From Yokenella regensburgei ATCC 49455 (GTDB lineage: Bacteria > Pseudomonadota > Gammaproteobacteria > Enterobacterales > Enterobacteriaceae), in the NCBI RefSeq assembly GCF_000735455.1, contig NZ_JMPS01000010.1, positions 62,001 to 126,000 on the forward strand: a stretch of 64,000 nucleotides of DNA. Reading direction: 5' to 3'. Within the stretch, counting starts at the first letter, position 1. Each line of letters opens with the position of its first letter. The notes beneath the pieces are model-generated. The model was given only the letters and a program-made list of their open reading frames with translations, had not been told where the DNA came from and did not search any database. Positions 45,003 through 54,446 of this stretch are shown here, piece after piece. Position numbers and translations under genes: made by a program.

Positions 45003-45024
45003 AAGAAAAGATTAAGGAAGCAAC

Positions 45025-45804
45025 ATGCAAACCATCACCGTTCCTCCCCCTAAACGCAGTTGGTTCTCGCAGGTGTGCTGGGCCGTTCTGCTGGCAGTAC
45101 TGATTGTCTCCTGGCAGGGCGCAGAAATGGCGCCGCTGACCTTGTTCAAAGACTCCGGCAACATGGCCACCTTCGCCGCCGATTTCTTTCCTCCTGATTT
45201 CAGCCAGTGGCAGTACTACCTCAGCGAAATGGCAGTCACGCTGCAGATTGCCGTCTGGGGGACGGCGCTTGCCGTCGTTCTGTCAATTCCGTTTGGCCTG
45301 ATGTGTGCCGACAACCTGGTGCCATGGTGGATCTACCAGCCGATGCGTCGCCTGATGGACGCCTGTCGCGCCATCAACGAAATGGTTTTCGCCATGCTGT
45401 TCGTCGTGGCGGTAGGGCTTGGCCCATTTGCCGGAGTTCTGGCCCTGTTCATTCACACCACCGGCGTGCTGTCGAAACTGCTCTCCGAGGCGGTGGAAGC
45501 TATCGAGCCCGGGCCGGTTGAAGGCATCCGCGCCACCGGTGCCAACAAAATTGAAGAGATCCTCTACGGCGTGTTGCCGCAGGTGATGCCGTTGCTTATC
45601 TCCTACTCGCTGTACCGCTTTGAATCCAACGTGCGCTCCGCCACCGTCGTCGGCATGGTCGGCGCGGGGGGTATCGGGGTGACGCTGTGGGAGGCGATCC
45701 GCGGCTTCCAGTTCCCGCAAACCTGCGCCCTGATGGTGGTCATCATCATCACCGTCAGCCTGCTGGACTTTCTTTCCCAACGTCTGCGTAAGCACTTCAT
45801 CTGA
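45025..45804 (+). CDS. phnE: Phosphonate ABC transporter permease PhnE
   Basis: A 259-residue intact inner-membrane permease with about six helices. The conserved EAA loop is seen as [20 protein letters not shown] near residue 155. E. coli K-12 carries an 8-bp insertion that breaks phnE; no such break is present here, so phosphonate uptake should be functional. AAGGAAG precedes the start. Confidence 0.96.
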   Translation: MQTITVPPPKRSWFSQVCWAVLLAVLIVSWQGAEMAPLTLFKDSGNMATFAADFFPPDFSQWQYYLSEMAVTLQIAVWGTALAVVLSIPFGLMCADNLVPWWIYQPMRRLMDACRAINEMVFAMLFVVAVGLGPFAGVLALFIHTTGVLSKLLSEAVEAIEPGPVEGIRATGANKIEEILYGVLPQVMPLLISYSLYRFESNVRSATVVGMVGAGGIGVTLWEAIRGFQFPQTCALMVVIIITVSLLDFLSQRLRKHFI

Positions 45805-45818
45805 TTAACGAGGCTTTG

Positions 45819-46550
45819 ATGGCTATGCACTTGTCCAGACATCCGACCAGTTATCCGACCCGCTACCAGGAAATTGCCGCCAGGCTCGAGCAGGAGCTGC
45901 GGAGCCACTACCGCTGCGGCGACTGGTTGCCCGCTGAACATCAGCTCGCGGCGCGCTTTGCCGTCAACCGCCACACCCTGCGGCGCGCTATCGATCAGCT
46001 GGTGGAAAAAGGCTGGGTACAGCGCCGCCAGGGCGTTGGCGTGCTGGTGCTGATGCGCCCGTTTGATTATCCGCTTAATGCTCAGGCTCGCTTCAGCCAG
46101 AACCTGCTCGATCAGGGCAGTCACCCTACCAGCGAAAAGCTGCTCTCGGTACTGCGCCCGGCGTCGAGCCATGTGGCGGAGGCGCTGGGCGTGGAGGAAG
46201 GCGCCAATATCATTCATCTACGTACGCTACGCCGGGTCAACGGTATCGCACTGTGCCTTATCGATCACTACTTTGCCGATATGCGCTTCTGGCCGGAGTT
46301 ACAGAATTTTAGCCACGGTTCGCTGCATGATTTTCTGCGTGAACGCCTCGGCGTCTCGCTCACTCGTACCCAGACACGCATCAGCGCCCGCCGCGCGCAG
46401 GCCAAAGAGAGCCGGGTGCTGGAAATTCCTAACATGGCGCCGCTGCTGTGCGTGCGCACCCTGAATCATCGTGATGGCGAGGAGAGCGCGGCGGAGTACT
46501 CCGTCAGCCTGACCCGCGCGGACATGATTGAATTCACCATGGAGCACTGA
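45819..46550 (+). CDS. phnF: GntR/HutC-family regulator PhnF
   Basis: A 243-residue GntR regulator with a winged helix at the N-terminus (AARFAVNRHTLRRAIDQLVE) and a UTRA ligand domain. It is thought to repress the operon, though its effector is not defined in enterobacteria. The start ATG at 45819 (MAMHLS) lies 5 bases after GAGG; E. coli begins at the equivalent of the second ATG (45825). Confidence 0.93.
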   Translation: MAMHLSRHPTSYPTRYQEIAARLEQELRSHYRCGDWLPAEHQLAARFAVNRHTLRRAIDQLVEKGWVQRRQGVGVLVLMRPFDYPLNAQARFSQNLLDQGSHPTSEKLLSVLRPASSHVAEALGVEEGANIIHLRTLRRVNGIALCLIDHYFADMRFWPELQNFSHGSLHDFLRERLGVSLTRTQTRISARRAQAKESRVLEIPNMAPLLCVRTLNHRDGEESAAEYSVSLTRADMIEFTMEH

Positions 46551-47003
46551 ATGAAAATCAACACCGAAACCCGTCAGCGCTGGCTCTCCGCCCTCGCCCA
46601 CAGCGAGCCTGCAGTACTTGAGAGCCGAATGCAGTCCCTGAAACTGGCACCGGAATATTCCCTCATTCGTCCGGCAGAAACGGGGTTAGTCCAGCTACAG
46701 GCGCGCATGGGCGGCACCGGCGATCGTTTTTTTGCCGGTGACGCAACCCTGACCCGCGCGGTGGTACGCCTTAACGACGGCACGCTCGGCTATAGCTGGG
46801 TGCTTGGGCGCGATAAACCCCACGCCGAACGCTGTGCGGTCATCGATGCGCTGCTCCAGGCACCGCACCATTTTCAGACCCTGATGGAAACCCTTATTTG
46901 CCCGCTGGAAGCGCAACGCGACGCGCAGATTGCCGCTCGCCGTGCCGAGGTTAACGCCAGCCGGGTCGACTTCTTTACTCTGGTTCGCGGAGATAACGCA
47001 TGA
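46551..47003 (+). CDS. phnG: C-P lyase core subunit PhnG
   Basis: A 150-residue subunit of the PhnGHIJ core complex, which catalyses transfer of the phosphonate to ATP and C-P bond cleavage. It abuts phnF and overlaps phnH by 4 bp (ATGA). The N-terminus [20 protein letters not shown] matches the family. Confidence 0.96.
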   Translation: MKINTETRQRWLSALAHSEPAVLESRMQSLKLAPEYSLIRPAETGLVQLQARMGGTGDRFFAGDATLTRAVVRLNDGTLGYSWVLGRDKPHAERCAVIDALLQAPHHFQTLMETLICPLEAQRDAQIAARRAEVNASRVDFFTLVRGDNA

Positions 47004-47584
47004 CCCTACAAACCGCTTTTGTCCTTCCGGTGCAGGATGCCCAACACAGTTTTCGTCGCCTGCTGAAAGCGATGAGCGAACCCGGCGTGATTGTCTCGCT
47101 GCATCAGCTCAAACATGGCTGGCAGCCGCTCAATCTGGCCACCACCAGCGTCCTGTTAACCCTCGCCGATAACGACACGCCAGTGTGGCTCTCTGCCGCT
47201 ATGAGCAACGATATCGCGGGCCAGAACCTCCGTTTTCACACCAACGCACCGCTGGTGAGCCAACCGCAGCAGGCGGTGTTCGCCGTCGCCGACGGTAGCC
47301 TCAGCGCCGAGCAGCTGGACGCACTTTGCAGCGGCAGCGCCGTCGCCCCGGAAACCAGCGCCACGCTGATAGTGCAGATCCCGGCGCTCAGCGGTGGACG
47401 CATGCTGCGCCTCACCGGTGCCGGCATTGCCGAAGAACGCATGATTGCCCCGCAGCTGCCCGAATGCCTGCTTCACGAACTGACCGAACGTCCGCACCCC
47501 TTCCCGCTCGGTGTGGATCTGATCCTCACCTGCGGCGAGCGCCTGCTGGCTATCCCGCGGACTACCCATGTTGAGGTGTGCTGA
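47000..47584 (+). CDS. phnH: C-P lyase core subunit PhnH
   Basis: A 194-residue PLP-transferase-like fold subunit without the cofactor lysine, part of PhnGHIJ. It overlaps both neighbours (4 bp with phnG, 1 bp with phnI). The length agrees with E. coli. Confidence 0.96.
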   Translation: MTLQTAFVLPVQDAQHSFRRLLKAMSEPGVIVSLHQLKHGWQPLNLATTSVLLTLADNDTPVWLSAAMSNDIAGQNLRFHTNAPLVSQPQQAVFAVADGSLSAEQLDALCSGSAVAPETSATLIVQIPALSGGRMLRLTGAGIAEERMIAPQLPECLLHELTERPHPFPLGVDLILTCGERLLAIPRTTHVEVC

Positions 47585-48648
47585 TGTATGTCGCCGTCAA
47601 AGGGGGCGAGAAGGCAATTGCCGCCGCCCATCTCTTACAGGAACAACGACGCCGTGGAGATGACGCCATTGCGGAGCTTACGGTCGCGCAGATAGAGCAG
47701 CAGTTGAATCTCGCCGTCGACCGGGTGATGACCGAAGGCGGTATCGCCGATCGCGAGCTGGCGGCGCTGGCGCTGAAACAGGCCAGTGGCGATAACGTAG
47801 AGGCGATCTTTTTACTGCGTGCCTACCGCACGACGCTTGCGAAACTGGCGGTCAGCGAGCCGTTAAACAGCGCGGAGATGCGCCTCGAACGCCGCATCTC
47901 CGCCGTCTATAAAGATATTCCCGGCGGCCAGCTGCTCGGACCAACCTACGACTACACCCATCGCCTGCTCGATTTTACCCTGCTGGCTAACGGTGAAACG
48001 CCCGCCCCGGCCCCGGTCTCCCCGGAACAAGAGTCTGCCCCGCACGTATTCAGCCTGCTGGCGCAGCAGGGACTCGCGAAAAAGGAAACCGACAGCGGCG
48101 CCGTGCCGGATGACATCACCCGTACACCGCCGGTGTATCCCTGTTCACGCGCCTCCAGGCTGCAGCAGTTGATGCGCGGAGACGAAGGCTACCTGCTGGC
48201 GCTTGCCTACTCCACTCAGCGCGGCTATGGCCGCAATCATCCGTTTGCCGCTGAGATCCGCAGTGGTTATATCGAGGTGGAGATTGTGCCAGAAGAGCTG
48301 GGTTTTGCGGTGAACGTCGGCGAACTGCTCATGACCGAGTGTGAAATGGTCAACGGTTTTGTTGCCCCTGAAGCGGAGCCACCGCACTTCACCCGCGGCT
48401 ACGGCCTCACCTTCGGCATGAGCGAGCGAAAAGCCATGGCGATGGCGCTGGTTGACCGCTCGCTGCAGGCGCCGGACTACGATGAGTACCTCACCGGCCC
48501 GGCGCAGGACGAAGAGTTTGTGCTCGCACATGCCGATAACGTGGAAGCCGCCGGGTTTGTCTCGCACCTCAAGCTTCCGCACTACGTGGATTTCCAGGCT
48601 GAACTGGAACTGCTGAAACGTCTGCAACGGGAGGATCGTCGTGGCTAA
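47584..48648 (+). CDS. phnI: C-P lyase core subunit PhnI
   Basis: A 354-residue subunit. With PhnG, PhnH and PhnL it displaces adenine from ATP by methylphosphonate to give the ribose 5-triphosphate 1-phosphonate. The start [12 protein letters not shown] gives the E. coli N-terminus. It overlaps phnH by one base and phnJ by 8 bp. Confidence 0.96.
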   Translation: MYVAVKGGEKAIAAAHLLQEQRRRGDDAIAELTVAQIEQQLNLAVDRVMTEGGIADRELAALALKQASGDNVEAIFLLRAYRTTLAKLAVSEPLNSAEMRLERRISAVYKDIPGGQLLGPTYDYTHRLLDFTLLANGETPAPAPVSPEQESAPHVFSLLAQQGLAKKETDSGAVPDDITRTPPVYPCSRASRLQQLMRGDEGYLLALAYSTQRGYGRNHPFAAEIRSGYIEVEIVPEELGFAVNVGELLMTECEMVNGFVAPEAEPPHFTRGYGLTFGMSERKAMAMALVDRSLQAPDYDEYLTGPAQDEEFVLAHADNVEAAGFVSHLKLPHYVDFQAELELLKRLQREDRRG

Positions 48649-49489
48649 TCCGCTGACGGGCTACAACTTTGCTTATCTTGATGAGCAAACCAAACGTATG
48701 ATTCGCCGCGCCATTCTCAAAGCGGTGGCGATCCCCGGTTATCAGGTTCCGTTCGGCGGACGCGAAATGCCGATGCCCTACGGCTGGGGCACCGGTGGGA
48801 TCCAGCTTACCGCCAGCGTGATCGGCGAACATGATGTGCTGAAGGTTATCGATCAGGGCGCAGACGACACGACAAACGCCGTCTCGATCCGCCAGTTCTT
48901 CACCCGCGTGACCGGGGTGAATACCACTGAACGCACGGAAGACGCGACGATCGTTCAGACCCGTCACCGGATCCCGGAAACGCCGCTGACGGAAGATCAG
49001 ATCCTTATCTACCAGGTGCCCATTCCGGAGCCGCTGCGCTTTATCGAACCGCGCGAAACCGAAACCCGCACGATGCATGCGCTGGAAGAGTACGGCGTAA
49101 TACAGGTGAAGCTGTACGAAGACATCGCCCGCTTCGGCCATATCGCTACCACCTACGCCTATCCGGTAAAGGTGAACGATCGCTACGTTATGGATCCTTC
49201 GCCCATCCCGAAATTTGATAACCCGAAGATGGATATGATGCCCGCCCTGCAGCTGTTTGGCGCCGGGCGCGAGAAGCGTATTTACGCGGTGCCGCCGTTT
49301 ACCCGCGTGGAGAGCCTCGATTTCGATGACCACCCCTTCAGCGTTCAGACCTGGGACGAGCCCTGCGCCATCTGCGGCTCACGCCACAGCTATCTCGATG
49401 AAGTGGTGCTGGATGACAGCGGCAAACGGATGTTTGTCTGCTCCGACACCGACTACTGCCGCCAACAACGCGAGGCGTTAGACCAATGA
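48641..49489 (+). CDS. phnJ: C-P lyase radical SAM subunit PhnJ
   Basis: A 282-residue radical SAM enzyme that cleaves the C-P bond. Its unusual cluster motif is Cys242, Cys245 and Cys267, with the catalytic Cys273 behind (CAIC...FVCSDTDYC). The glycyl-radical residue is Gly33 in IPGYQVPFGG, one position later than in E. coli. It overlaps phnI by 8 bp and phnK by 4 bp. Confidence 0.97.
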   Translation: MANPLTGYNFAYLDEQTKRMIRRAILKAVAIPGYQVPFGGREMPMPYGWGTGGIQLTASVIGEHDVLKVIDQGADDTTNAVSIRQFFTRVTGVNTTERTEDATIVQTRHRIPETPLTEDQILIYQVPIPEPLRFIEPRETETRTMHALEEYGVIQVKLYEDIARFGHIATTYAYPVKVNDRYVMDPSPIPKFDNPKMDMMPALQLFGAGREKRIYAVPPFTRVESLDFDDHPFSVQTWDEPCAICGSRHSYLDEVVLDDSGKRMFVCSDTDYCRQQREALDQ

Positions 49490-50244
49490 CTCAACCGCTG
49501 CTTTCCGTGAATCATCTGACCCATCTTTACGCCCCGAGTAAAGGCTTCAGCGACGTCTCGTTCGAACTGTGGCCGGGCGAAGTGCTGGGGATCGTCGGTG
49601 AATCCGGCTCAGGGAAAACCACGTTGCTGAAATCGATTTCCGCCCGTCTTGCACCGCAGCAGGGTGAGGTGGTGTACCAGGCGCAGTCTTTATACGCCAT
49701 GAGCGAAGCAGAGCGCCGCCGTCTGCTGCGTACCGAATGGGGTGTAGTGCATCAGCACCCGCTGGACGGGCTGCGCCGTCAGGTCTCAGCCGGAGGAAAT
49801 ATCGGCGAAAGACTGATGGCCACCGGGGCGCGCCACTACGGCAACATTCGCGCCACCGCACAGCAGTGGCTGGAAGATGTCGAGATCCCTGCTTCACGCA
49901 TCGATGACCTGCCCACCACCTTCTCTGGCGGGATGCAACAGCGTTTGCAGATAGCCCGTAACCTCGTCACCCAGCCGAAACTGGTTTTTATGGACGAGCC
50001 AACCGGCGGTCTTGATGTCTCGGTACAGGCTCGCCTGCTGGACCTGCTGCGCGGGCTGGTTAGCGAACTGAACCTGGCGGTGGTGATTGTCACCCACGAT
50101 CTTGGCGTCGCCCGTCTGCTGGCTGACCGCCTGATGGTGATGAAAGAGAGCCAGGTGGTGGAAAGTGGATTAACCGACCGCGTGCTCGACGATCCGCATC
50201 ATCCCTATACCCAGCTGCTGGTGTCATCGGTATTGCAGAATTAA
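49486..50244 (+). CDS. phnK: C-P lyase-associated ABC ATPase PhnK
   Basis: A 252-residue ABC ATPase (Walker A GESGSGKT, signature FSGGMQQRLQ) that binds the PhnGHIJ core rather than a membrane transporter. It resembles the oligopeptide-type ATPases. It overlaps phnJ by an ATGA. Confidence 0.96.
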   Translation: MTQPLLSVNHLTHLYAPSKGFSDVSFELWPGEVLGIVGESGSGKTTLLKSISARLAPQQGEVVYQAQSLYAMSEAERRRLLRTEWGVVHQHPLDGLRRQVSAGGNIGERLMATGARHYGNIRATAQQWLEDVEIPASRIDDLPTTFSGGMQQRLQIARNLVTQPKLVFMDEPTGGLDVSVQARLLDLLRGLVSELNLAVVIVTHDLGVARLLADRLMVMKESQVVESGLTDRVLDDPHHPYTQLLVSSVLQN

Positions 50245-50253
50245 GAGGCCAAC

Positions 50254-50934
50254 ATGATCCGCGTAGAAAACGTGAGTAAGACCTTTGTACTCCACCAGCA
50301 AAACGGCATTCGCTTGCCGGTACTTGATAACACGTCGCTCGCCGTTAACGCGGGCGAATGCGTGGTACTGCACGGCCACTCCGGCAGCGGGAAATCAACC
50401 CTGCTGCGCTCGCTGTACGCCAACTATTTGCCCGACGAAGGGCATATTCACATCAAACACGGCGACGAGTGGGTAGACCTGGTCAGCGCCCCGGCACGAA
50501 AAGTCGTAGAAGTGCGTAAATCCACCATCGGCTGGGTGAGTCAGTTCTTACGGGTGATCCCCCGTATTTCGGCCCTCGACGTGGTGATGCAACCGCTGCT
50601 CAGTCTCGGCGTGCCGCGTGATACCTGCGCCGCCCGGGCTGCCAGCCTGCTGACGCGCCTCAACGTGCCGGAACGCCTGTGGCACCTGGCACCGTCAACC
50701 TTCTCCGGCGGTGAACAACAGCGAGTGAATATCGCCCGCGGGTTCATCGTGGAGTACCCCATTCTGCTGCTCGATGAACCGACCGCCTCGCTGGATGAAA
50801 AAAACAGTGCCGCCGTCGTTGGGCTTATCGACGAAGCAAAATCGCGCGGGGCGGCAATCGTGGGTATTTTCCACGATGAAACCGTACGAAACCGCGTGGC
50901 CGACCGTCTCCATCCGATGGGAACAACACCATGA
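50254..50934 (+). CDS. phnL: C-P lyase-associated ABC ATPase PhnL
   Basis: A 226-residue ABC ATPase (Walker [10 protein letters not shown], signature [10 protein letters not shown], Walker [11 protein letters not shown]) required with PhnGHI for nucleotide phosphonylation. It begins 9 bp after phnK behind GAGG and overlaps phnM by 4 bp. Confidence 0.96.
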   Translation: MIRVENVSKTFVLHQQNGIRLPVLDNTSLAVNAGECVVLHGHSGSGKSTLLRSLYANYLPDEGHIHIKHGDEWVDLVSAPARKVVEVRKSTIGWVSQFLRVIPRISALDVVMQPLLSLGVPRDTCAARAASLLTRLNVPERLWHLAPSTFSGGEQQRVNIARGFIVEYPILLLDEPTASLDEKNSAAVVGLIDEAKSRGAAIVGIFHDETVRNRVADRLHPMGTTP

Positions 50935-52067
50935 TTATCAATAATGTAAAACTGGTACTCGACGATGAAGTGGTGGCCGGTTCGGTCGAGATCGCCGATG
51001 GCGTGATCCGCGCCTTTGCCGAAAGCCAGAGCCGCCAGCCGGAAGCGATGGATGGCGAAGGCGGCTGGCTGCTGCCGGGGCTTATCGAACTGCATACCGA
51101 TAACCTGGATAAATTCTTTACCCCACGGCCAAAGGTGGACTGGCCGGCGCATTCCGCCATGAGCAGCCACGATGCGCTGATGGTGGCGAGCGGCATCACC
51201 ACCGTACTGGACGCCGTTGCCATTGGCGACGTCCGTGACGGCGGCGATCGGCTGGAAAATCTGGAAAAGATGATTAACGCCGTCGAAGAGACGCAAAAAC
51301 GCGGCTTAAACCGCGCCGAACATCGCTTGCATTTGCGCTGCGAATTACCGCATCACACCACGCTTCCGCTGTTTGAAAAATTGGTAGGCCGCGAGCCGGT
51401 TTCGCTGGTATCCCTGATGGATCACTCCCCGGGTCAGCGTCAGTTCGCCAATATCGAGAAGTATCGTGAATATTACCAGGGCAAATACTCCCTCAGCGAC
51501 GATGAGATGGCGCGCTACGAAGAAGAGCAGCTCCAGCTCGCCGCACAGTGGTCGCAGCCCAACCGTATGGCCATTGCTGCCCACTGCCGGGCGCGTAACA
51601 TTGCGCTGGCGAGCCACGATGATGCCACTCACGAACATGTCGTCGAATCACATCAGCTTGGCAGCGTGATCGCCGAGTTTCCTACCACGTTTGCTGCCGC
51701 TGAGTCATCACGCCTGCACGGTATGAACGTACTGATGGGCGCACCAAACATCGTTCGCGGCGGCTCCCACTCCGGAAATGTGGCAGCAAGCTCGCTGGCG
51801 GCAGTTGGCCTGCTGGATATTCTCTCCTCCGATTACTACCCGGCGAGCCTGCTCGATGCGGCGTTCCGGGTCGCGGACGACGAACGCAACACCTTCACCC
51901 TGCCGCAGGCGATTCATCTTGTGACAAAAAACCCGGCGCGGGCGCTGAATCTGCACGACCGCGGCGTAATTGCCGAAGGTAAGCGCGCGGATCTGGTGCT
52001 GGCTCATCGCAAAGGCGAACATATTCATATCGACCATGTCTGGCGTCAGGGCCGGAGGGTATTCTGA
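50931..52067 (+). CDS. phnM: alpha-D-ribose 1-methylphosphonate 5-triphosphate diphosphatase PhnM
   Basis: A 378-residue amidohydrolase-fold enzyme that removes diphosphate from the ribose triphosphate intermediate. Metal-site stretches are [32 protein letters not shown] and [14 protein letters not shown]. It overlaps phnN by one base. Confidence 0.96.
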   Translation: MIINNVKLVLDDEVVAGSVEIADGVIRAFAESQSRQPEAMDGEGGWLLPGLIELHTDNLDKFFTPRPKVDWPAHSAMSSHDALMVASGITTVLDAVAIGDVRDGGDRLENLEKMINAVEETQKRGLNRAEHRLHLRCELPHHTTLPLFEKLVGREPVSLVSLMDHSPGQRQFANIEKYREYYQGKYSLSDDEMARYEEEQLQLAAQWSQPNRMAIAAHCRARNIALASHDDATHEHVVESHQLGSVIAEFPTTFAAAESSRLHGMNVLMGAPNIVRGGSHSGNVAASSLAAVGLLDILSSDYYPASLLDAAFRVADDERNTFTLPQAIHLVTKNPARALNLHDRGVIAEGKRADLVLAHRKGEHIHIDHVWRQGRRVF

Positions 52068-52636
52068 TGACGGGAAAGCTGGTGTGGTTAGTCGGGGCCT
52101 CCGGTTCCGGAAAAGACAGCCTGCTGGAGGCGCTGCGCGTCTTTGAACATCCGCGCATTCTGGTGGCTCATCGCTACATTACCCGCCCGTGGAACGCCGG
52201 GAGCGAGAACCATGTCGCCCTTAGCGAGCAGGAGTTCTTCACCCGTGCCGCGCAGCAGCTATTCGCCCTGAGCTGGCACGCCAACGGCTTTTACTACGGC
52301 GTCGGCGTAGAGGTGGACGTCTGGCTACACGCGGGTTTCGACGTGGTGGTCAACGGGTCACGGGCGCATTTGCCGCAGGCGAAAGCGCGTTATGGTGCCT
52401 CGCTACTGCCGGTGTGTCTGCAGGTGACGCCAGAGATCCTCCGCCAGCGCCTTGAAACGCGCGGCCGTGAGACACAGACGGAAATCACCCAGCGACTGGC
52501 ACGCGCAGCACGTTACCAGCCCGAAGGTTGTCAGACGCTGAATAACGACGGAAGTCTGATACAGTCAGTAGATACTTTTCTGGCGCTGATCCGTCAGCCT
52601 GTGTTGTCAAAAGAGAGCCCTCATGCCTGTTTGTAA
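52067..52636 (+). CDS. phnN: Ribose 1,5-bisphosphate phosphokinase PhnN
   Basis: A 189-residue guanylate-kinase-like P-loop enzyme (GASGSGKDS) that phosphorylates ribose 1,5-bisphosphate to PRPP, linking phosphonate breakdown to nucleotide synthesis. Its last 14 bp overlap phnO. Confidence 0.94.
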   Translation: MTGKLVWLVGASGSGKDSLLEALRVFEHPRILVAHRYITRPWNAGSENHVALSEQEFFTRAAQQLFALSWHANGFYYGVGVEVDVWLHAGFDVVVNGSRAHLPQAKARYGASLLPVCLQVTPEILRQRLETRGRETQTEITQRLARAARYQPEGCQTLNNDGSLIQSVDTFLALIRQPVLSKESPHACL

Positions 52637-53066
52637 ACTGCGTCCAGCCACCCCGGAAGATACCCCTGCCGTGTATCACCTGATAAGCGAGCTCAAACAG
52701 GTGCAGTACCCACGCGACGCCTTTGCGGCAGGATTTGCGGCGAATCTGCTCAACCCGACCCTGCACTATCAGGTGGCTGAAGTCGATAGTGAGGTGGTGG
52801 GCCTTATCGGCATGCAGCTACAGTTTCAGCTCCATCACAGCCACTGGATTGGCGAGATCCAGGAACTGGTGGTTTTGCCGAAGCAACGTGGTCTGAATAT
52901 CGGCCAACGGCTGCTGCACTGGGCAGAAGCCGAGGCGCGAGCTCACGGCGCGGAAGGTATGGAGCTTTCCAGCGGCAAAGGACGTACCGAGGCGCATCGA
53001 TTTTATCTGCGTGAAGGTTACCTGCAGAGCCATTATCGCTTTAAAAAGACCCTACAGGAGGGGTAA
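52623..53066 (+). CDS. phnO: Aminoalkylphosphonate N-acetyltransferase PhnO
   Basis: A 147-residue GNAT enzyme that acetylates aminoalkylphosphonates. The acetyl-CoA loop is [12 protein letters not shown] near residues 80-95. It overlaps phnN by 14 bp and phnP by one base. Confidence 0.95.
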   Translation: MPVCKLRPATPEDTPAVYHLISELKQVQYPRDAFAAGFAANLLNPTLHYQVAEVDSEVVGLIGMQLQFQLHHSHWIGEIQELVVLPKQRGLNIGQRLLHWAEAEARAHGAEGMELSSGKGRTEAHRFYLREGYLQSHYRFKKTLQEG

Positions 53067-53824
53067 TGAGCCTCACCATCCAGTTAACCGGCTCCGGCGG
53101 TGCGCAGCTGGTTCCGGCGTTCGGCTGCGACTGCGCGGCCTGCCACCGCGCCCGCAGGCATCCCCGTTTTCGCCGCCGCCCCTGCAGCGCGATGGTACGT
53201 TACAACGGCGCGGTGACCCTGCTCGACGCCGGTCTACCGGACATCATGGAGAGCTGGCCCGCGGGCAGTTTTCGGCAGTTTCTGCTCACGCATTATCATA
53301 TGGATCACGTGCAGGGGCTGTTTCCCCTGCGCTGGGGCGTTGGCGCAAAAATTCCGGTGTATGGCCCGCCGGACGAACAGGGCTGTGATGACCTTTTCAA
53401 ACACCCGGGGCTTCTCGATTTCAGCCATACCCTTGCGCCTTTCGTGATGTTCGAACTCCAGGGGCTTCGCGTAACGCCGCTACCGCTTAATCACTCAAAG
53501 CTCTGTTTTGGCTATTTGCTGGAGACCGCACGCAGCCGCGCGGCGTGGCTTGCCGATACCGCCGGACTTCCCGATAAAACGCTGACGTTTTTACGCAACA
53601 ACGCGCCAGATATTATCATCATCGACTGTAGTCACCCGCCGAAGGCCGAAACACCGCGCAACCATAACGATCTCAACGCGGTACTGGCAATAAACGAGAG
53701 TCTGGGCTGCCCGCGAATGGTGCTGACGCACATCAGTCACCAGCTTGACGTCTGGATGATGCACAATCCGCTGCCTCCGGGGATCGAAGCGGGTTATGAC
53801 GGCATGGAGATCGTGCTGGACTAG
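53066..53824 (+). CDS. phnP: 5-phospho-alpha-D-ribosyl 1,2-cyclic phosphate phosphodiesterase PhnP
   Basis: A 252-residue metallo-beta-lactamase-fold enzyme that opens the cyclic phosphate made by PhnJ. The metal-binding motif is [10 protein letters not shown] near residues 75-84. An N-terminal Cys-rich stretch ([16 protein letters not shown]) binds a second zinc. It is the last gene of the operon; its end overlaps the convergent yjdP by 4 bp. Confidence 0.95.
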   Translation: MSLTIQLTGSGGAQLVPAFGCDCAACHRARRHPRFRRRPCSAMVRYNGAVTLLDAGLPDIMESWPAGSFRQFLLTHYHMDHVQGLFPLRWGVGAKIPVYGPPDEQGCDDLFKHPGLLDFSHTLAPFVMFELQGLRVTPLPLNHSKLCFGYLLETARSRAAWLADTAGLPDKTLTFLRNNAPDIIIIDCSHPPKAETPRNHNDLNAVLAINESLGCPRMVLTHISHQLDVWMMHNPLPPGIEAGYDGMEIVLD

Positions 53825-54153
53825 CGATCGTACTCGTCGTCGAGCCTGCGGCGATCGTCCTCAAGCTGCCGCCGATCCTGATCTAACTGACGCTGGCGTT
53901 CATCGAGCTGGCGGCGACGATCTTCGAGCTGCCGACTGCGATCGTCGTACTGTCGACTCCGATCGTCACGCTGCTGACGGCTGTTGTCATAGCGCCCGTC
54001 GTCGTCATTGTATGAACGGTCGCTCCCCGGGTTATAGGCATCGTTCACCGCCTGCTGAATATTGCTGATGGCATCATCAATGAGGTCCGCCTGAGCAAGC
54101 GAGCTTGTCAGTGACATGGTGCAGAAGAGTAAAGCGCAAGCGTAACGTTTCAT
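53821..54153 (-). CDS. yjdP: Periplasmic Arg/Asp/Gln-rich protein YjdP
   Basis: A 110-residue secreted protein: a signal peptide of about 22 residues (ending SLAQA), a short conserved start ([20 protein letters not shown]), then about 60 residues of repeating R-x-L-D/E-D/E-R units (as in [20 protein letters not shown]) that form a long charged helix. It resembles E. coli YjdP, whose function is unknown. A longer start at 54162 is possible. It converges on phnP. Confidence 0.87.
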   Translation of the reverse strand: MKRYACALLFCTMSLTSSLAQADLIDDAISNIQQAVNDAYNPGSDRSYNDDDGRYDNSRQQRDDRSRQYDDRSRQLEDRRRQLDERQRQLDQDRRQLEDDRRRLDDEYDR

Positions 54154-54386
54154 AAAACCCATCTCATCAGGGAGCTGGCGTTACGGTAATCAAGGCGGAA
54201 TTCGGCGGGTAGTGGACGAATCTCAAATATGCCGGGGGCGCCATTATCACTTTATCAATTGATATTATCATTGTGAGAACCTCCTTTCTCTGCCGTTCGA
54301 CACGTCAAATCTGACGATGGTCTCCTTTTCGTCAGTCAATTATCCGCCAGGTCTGCGCAAGATCATGAAATGCCCACAATTTAACT

Positions 54387-54406
54387 ATGGCATAGAAGAT
54401 GCATAA
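54387..54406 (+). promoter_or_regulatory. Sigma-54 promoter of fdhF
   Basis: TGGCATAGAAGATGCAT has GG (54389-54390) and GC (54401-54402) ten bases apart, the -24/-12 pattern of RpoN promoters. It lies 41 bp before fdhF. E. coli fdhF uses RpoN with FhlA. A small inverted repeat, CGTCA-aatc-TGACG, lies about 80 bp upstream in the expected area of the FhlA site. Confidence 0.82.
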
Positions 54407-54446
54407 CTCAGTGGTGAGCAAGAATTGATTAACTGGAGCGAGACCG

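Noticed and set aside
53850-53990. Non-coding tandem repeats
   Set aside because: They encode the repeating charged helix of YjdP, which is present in the E. coli homologue.
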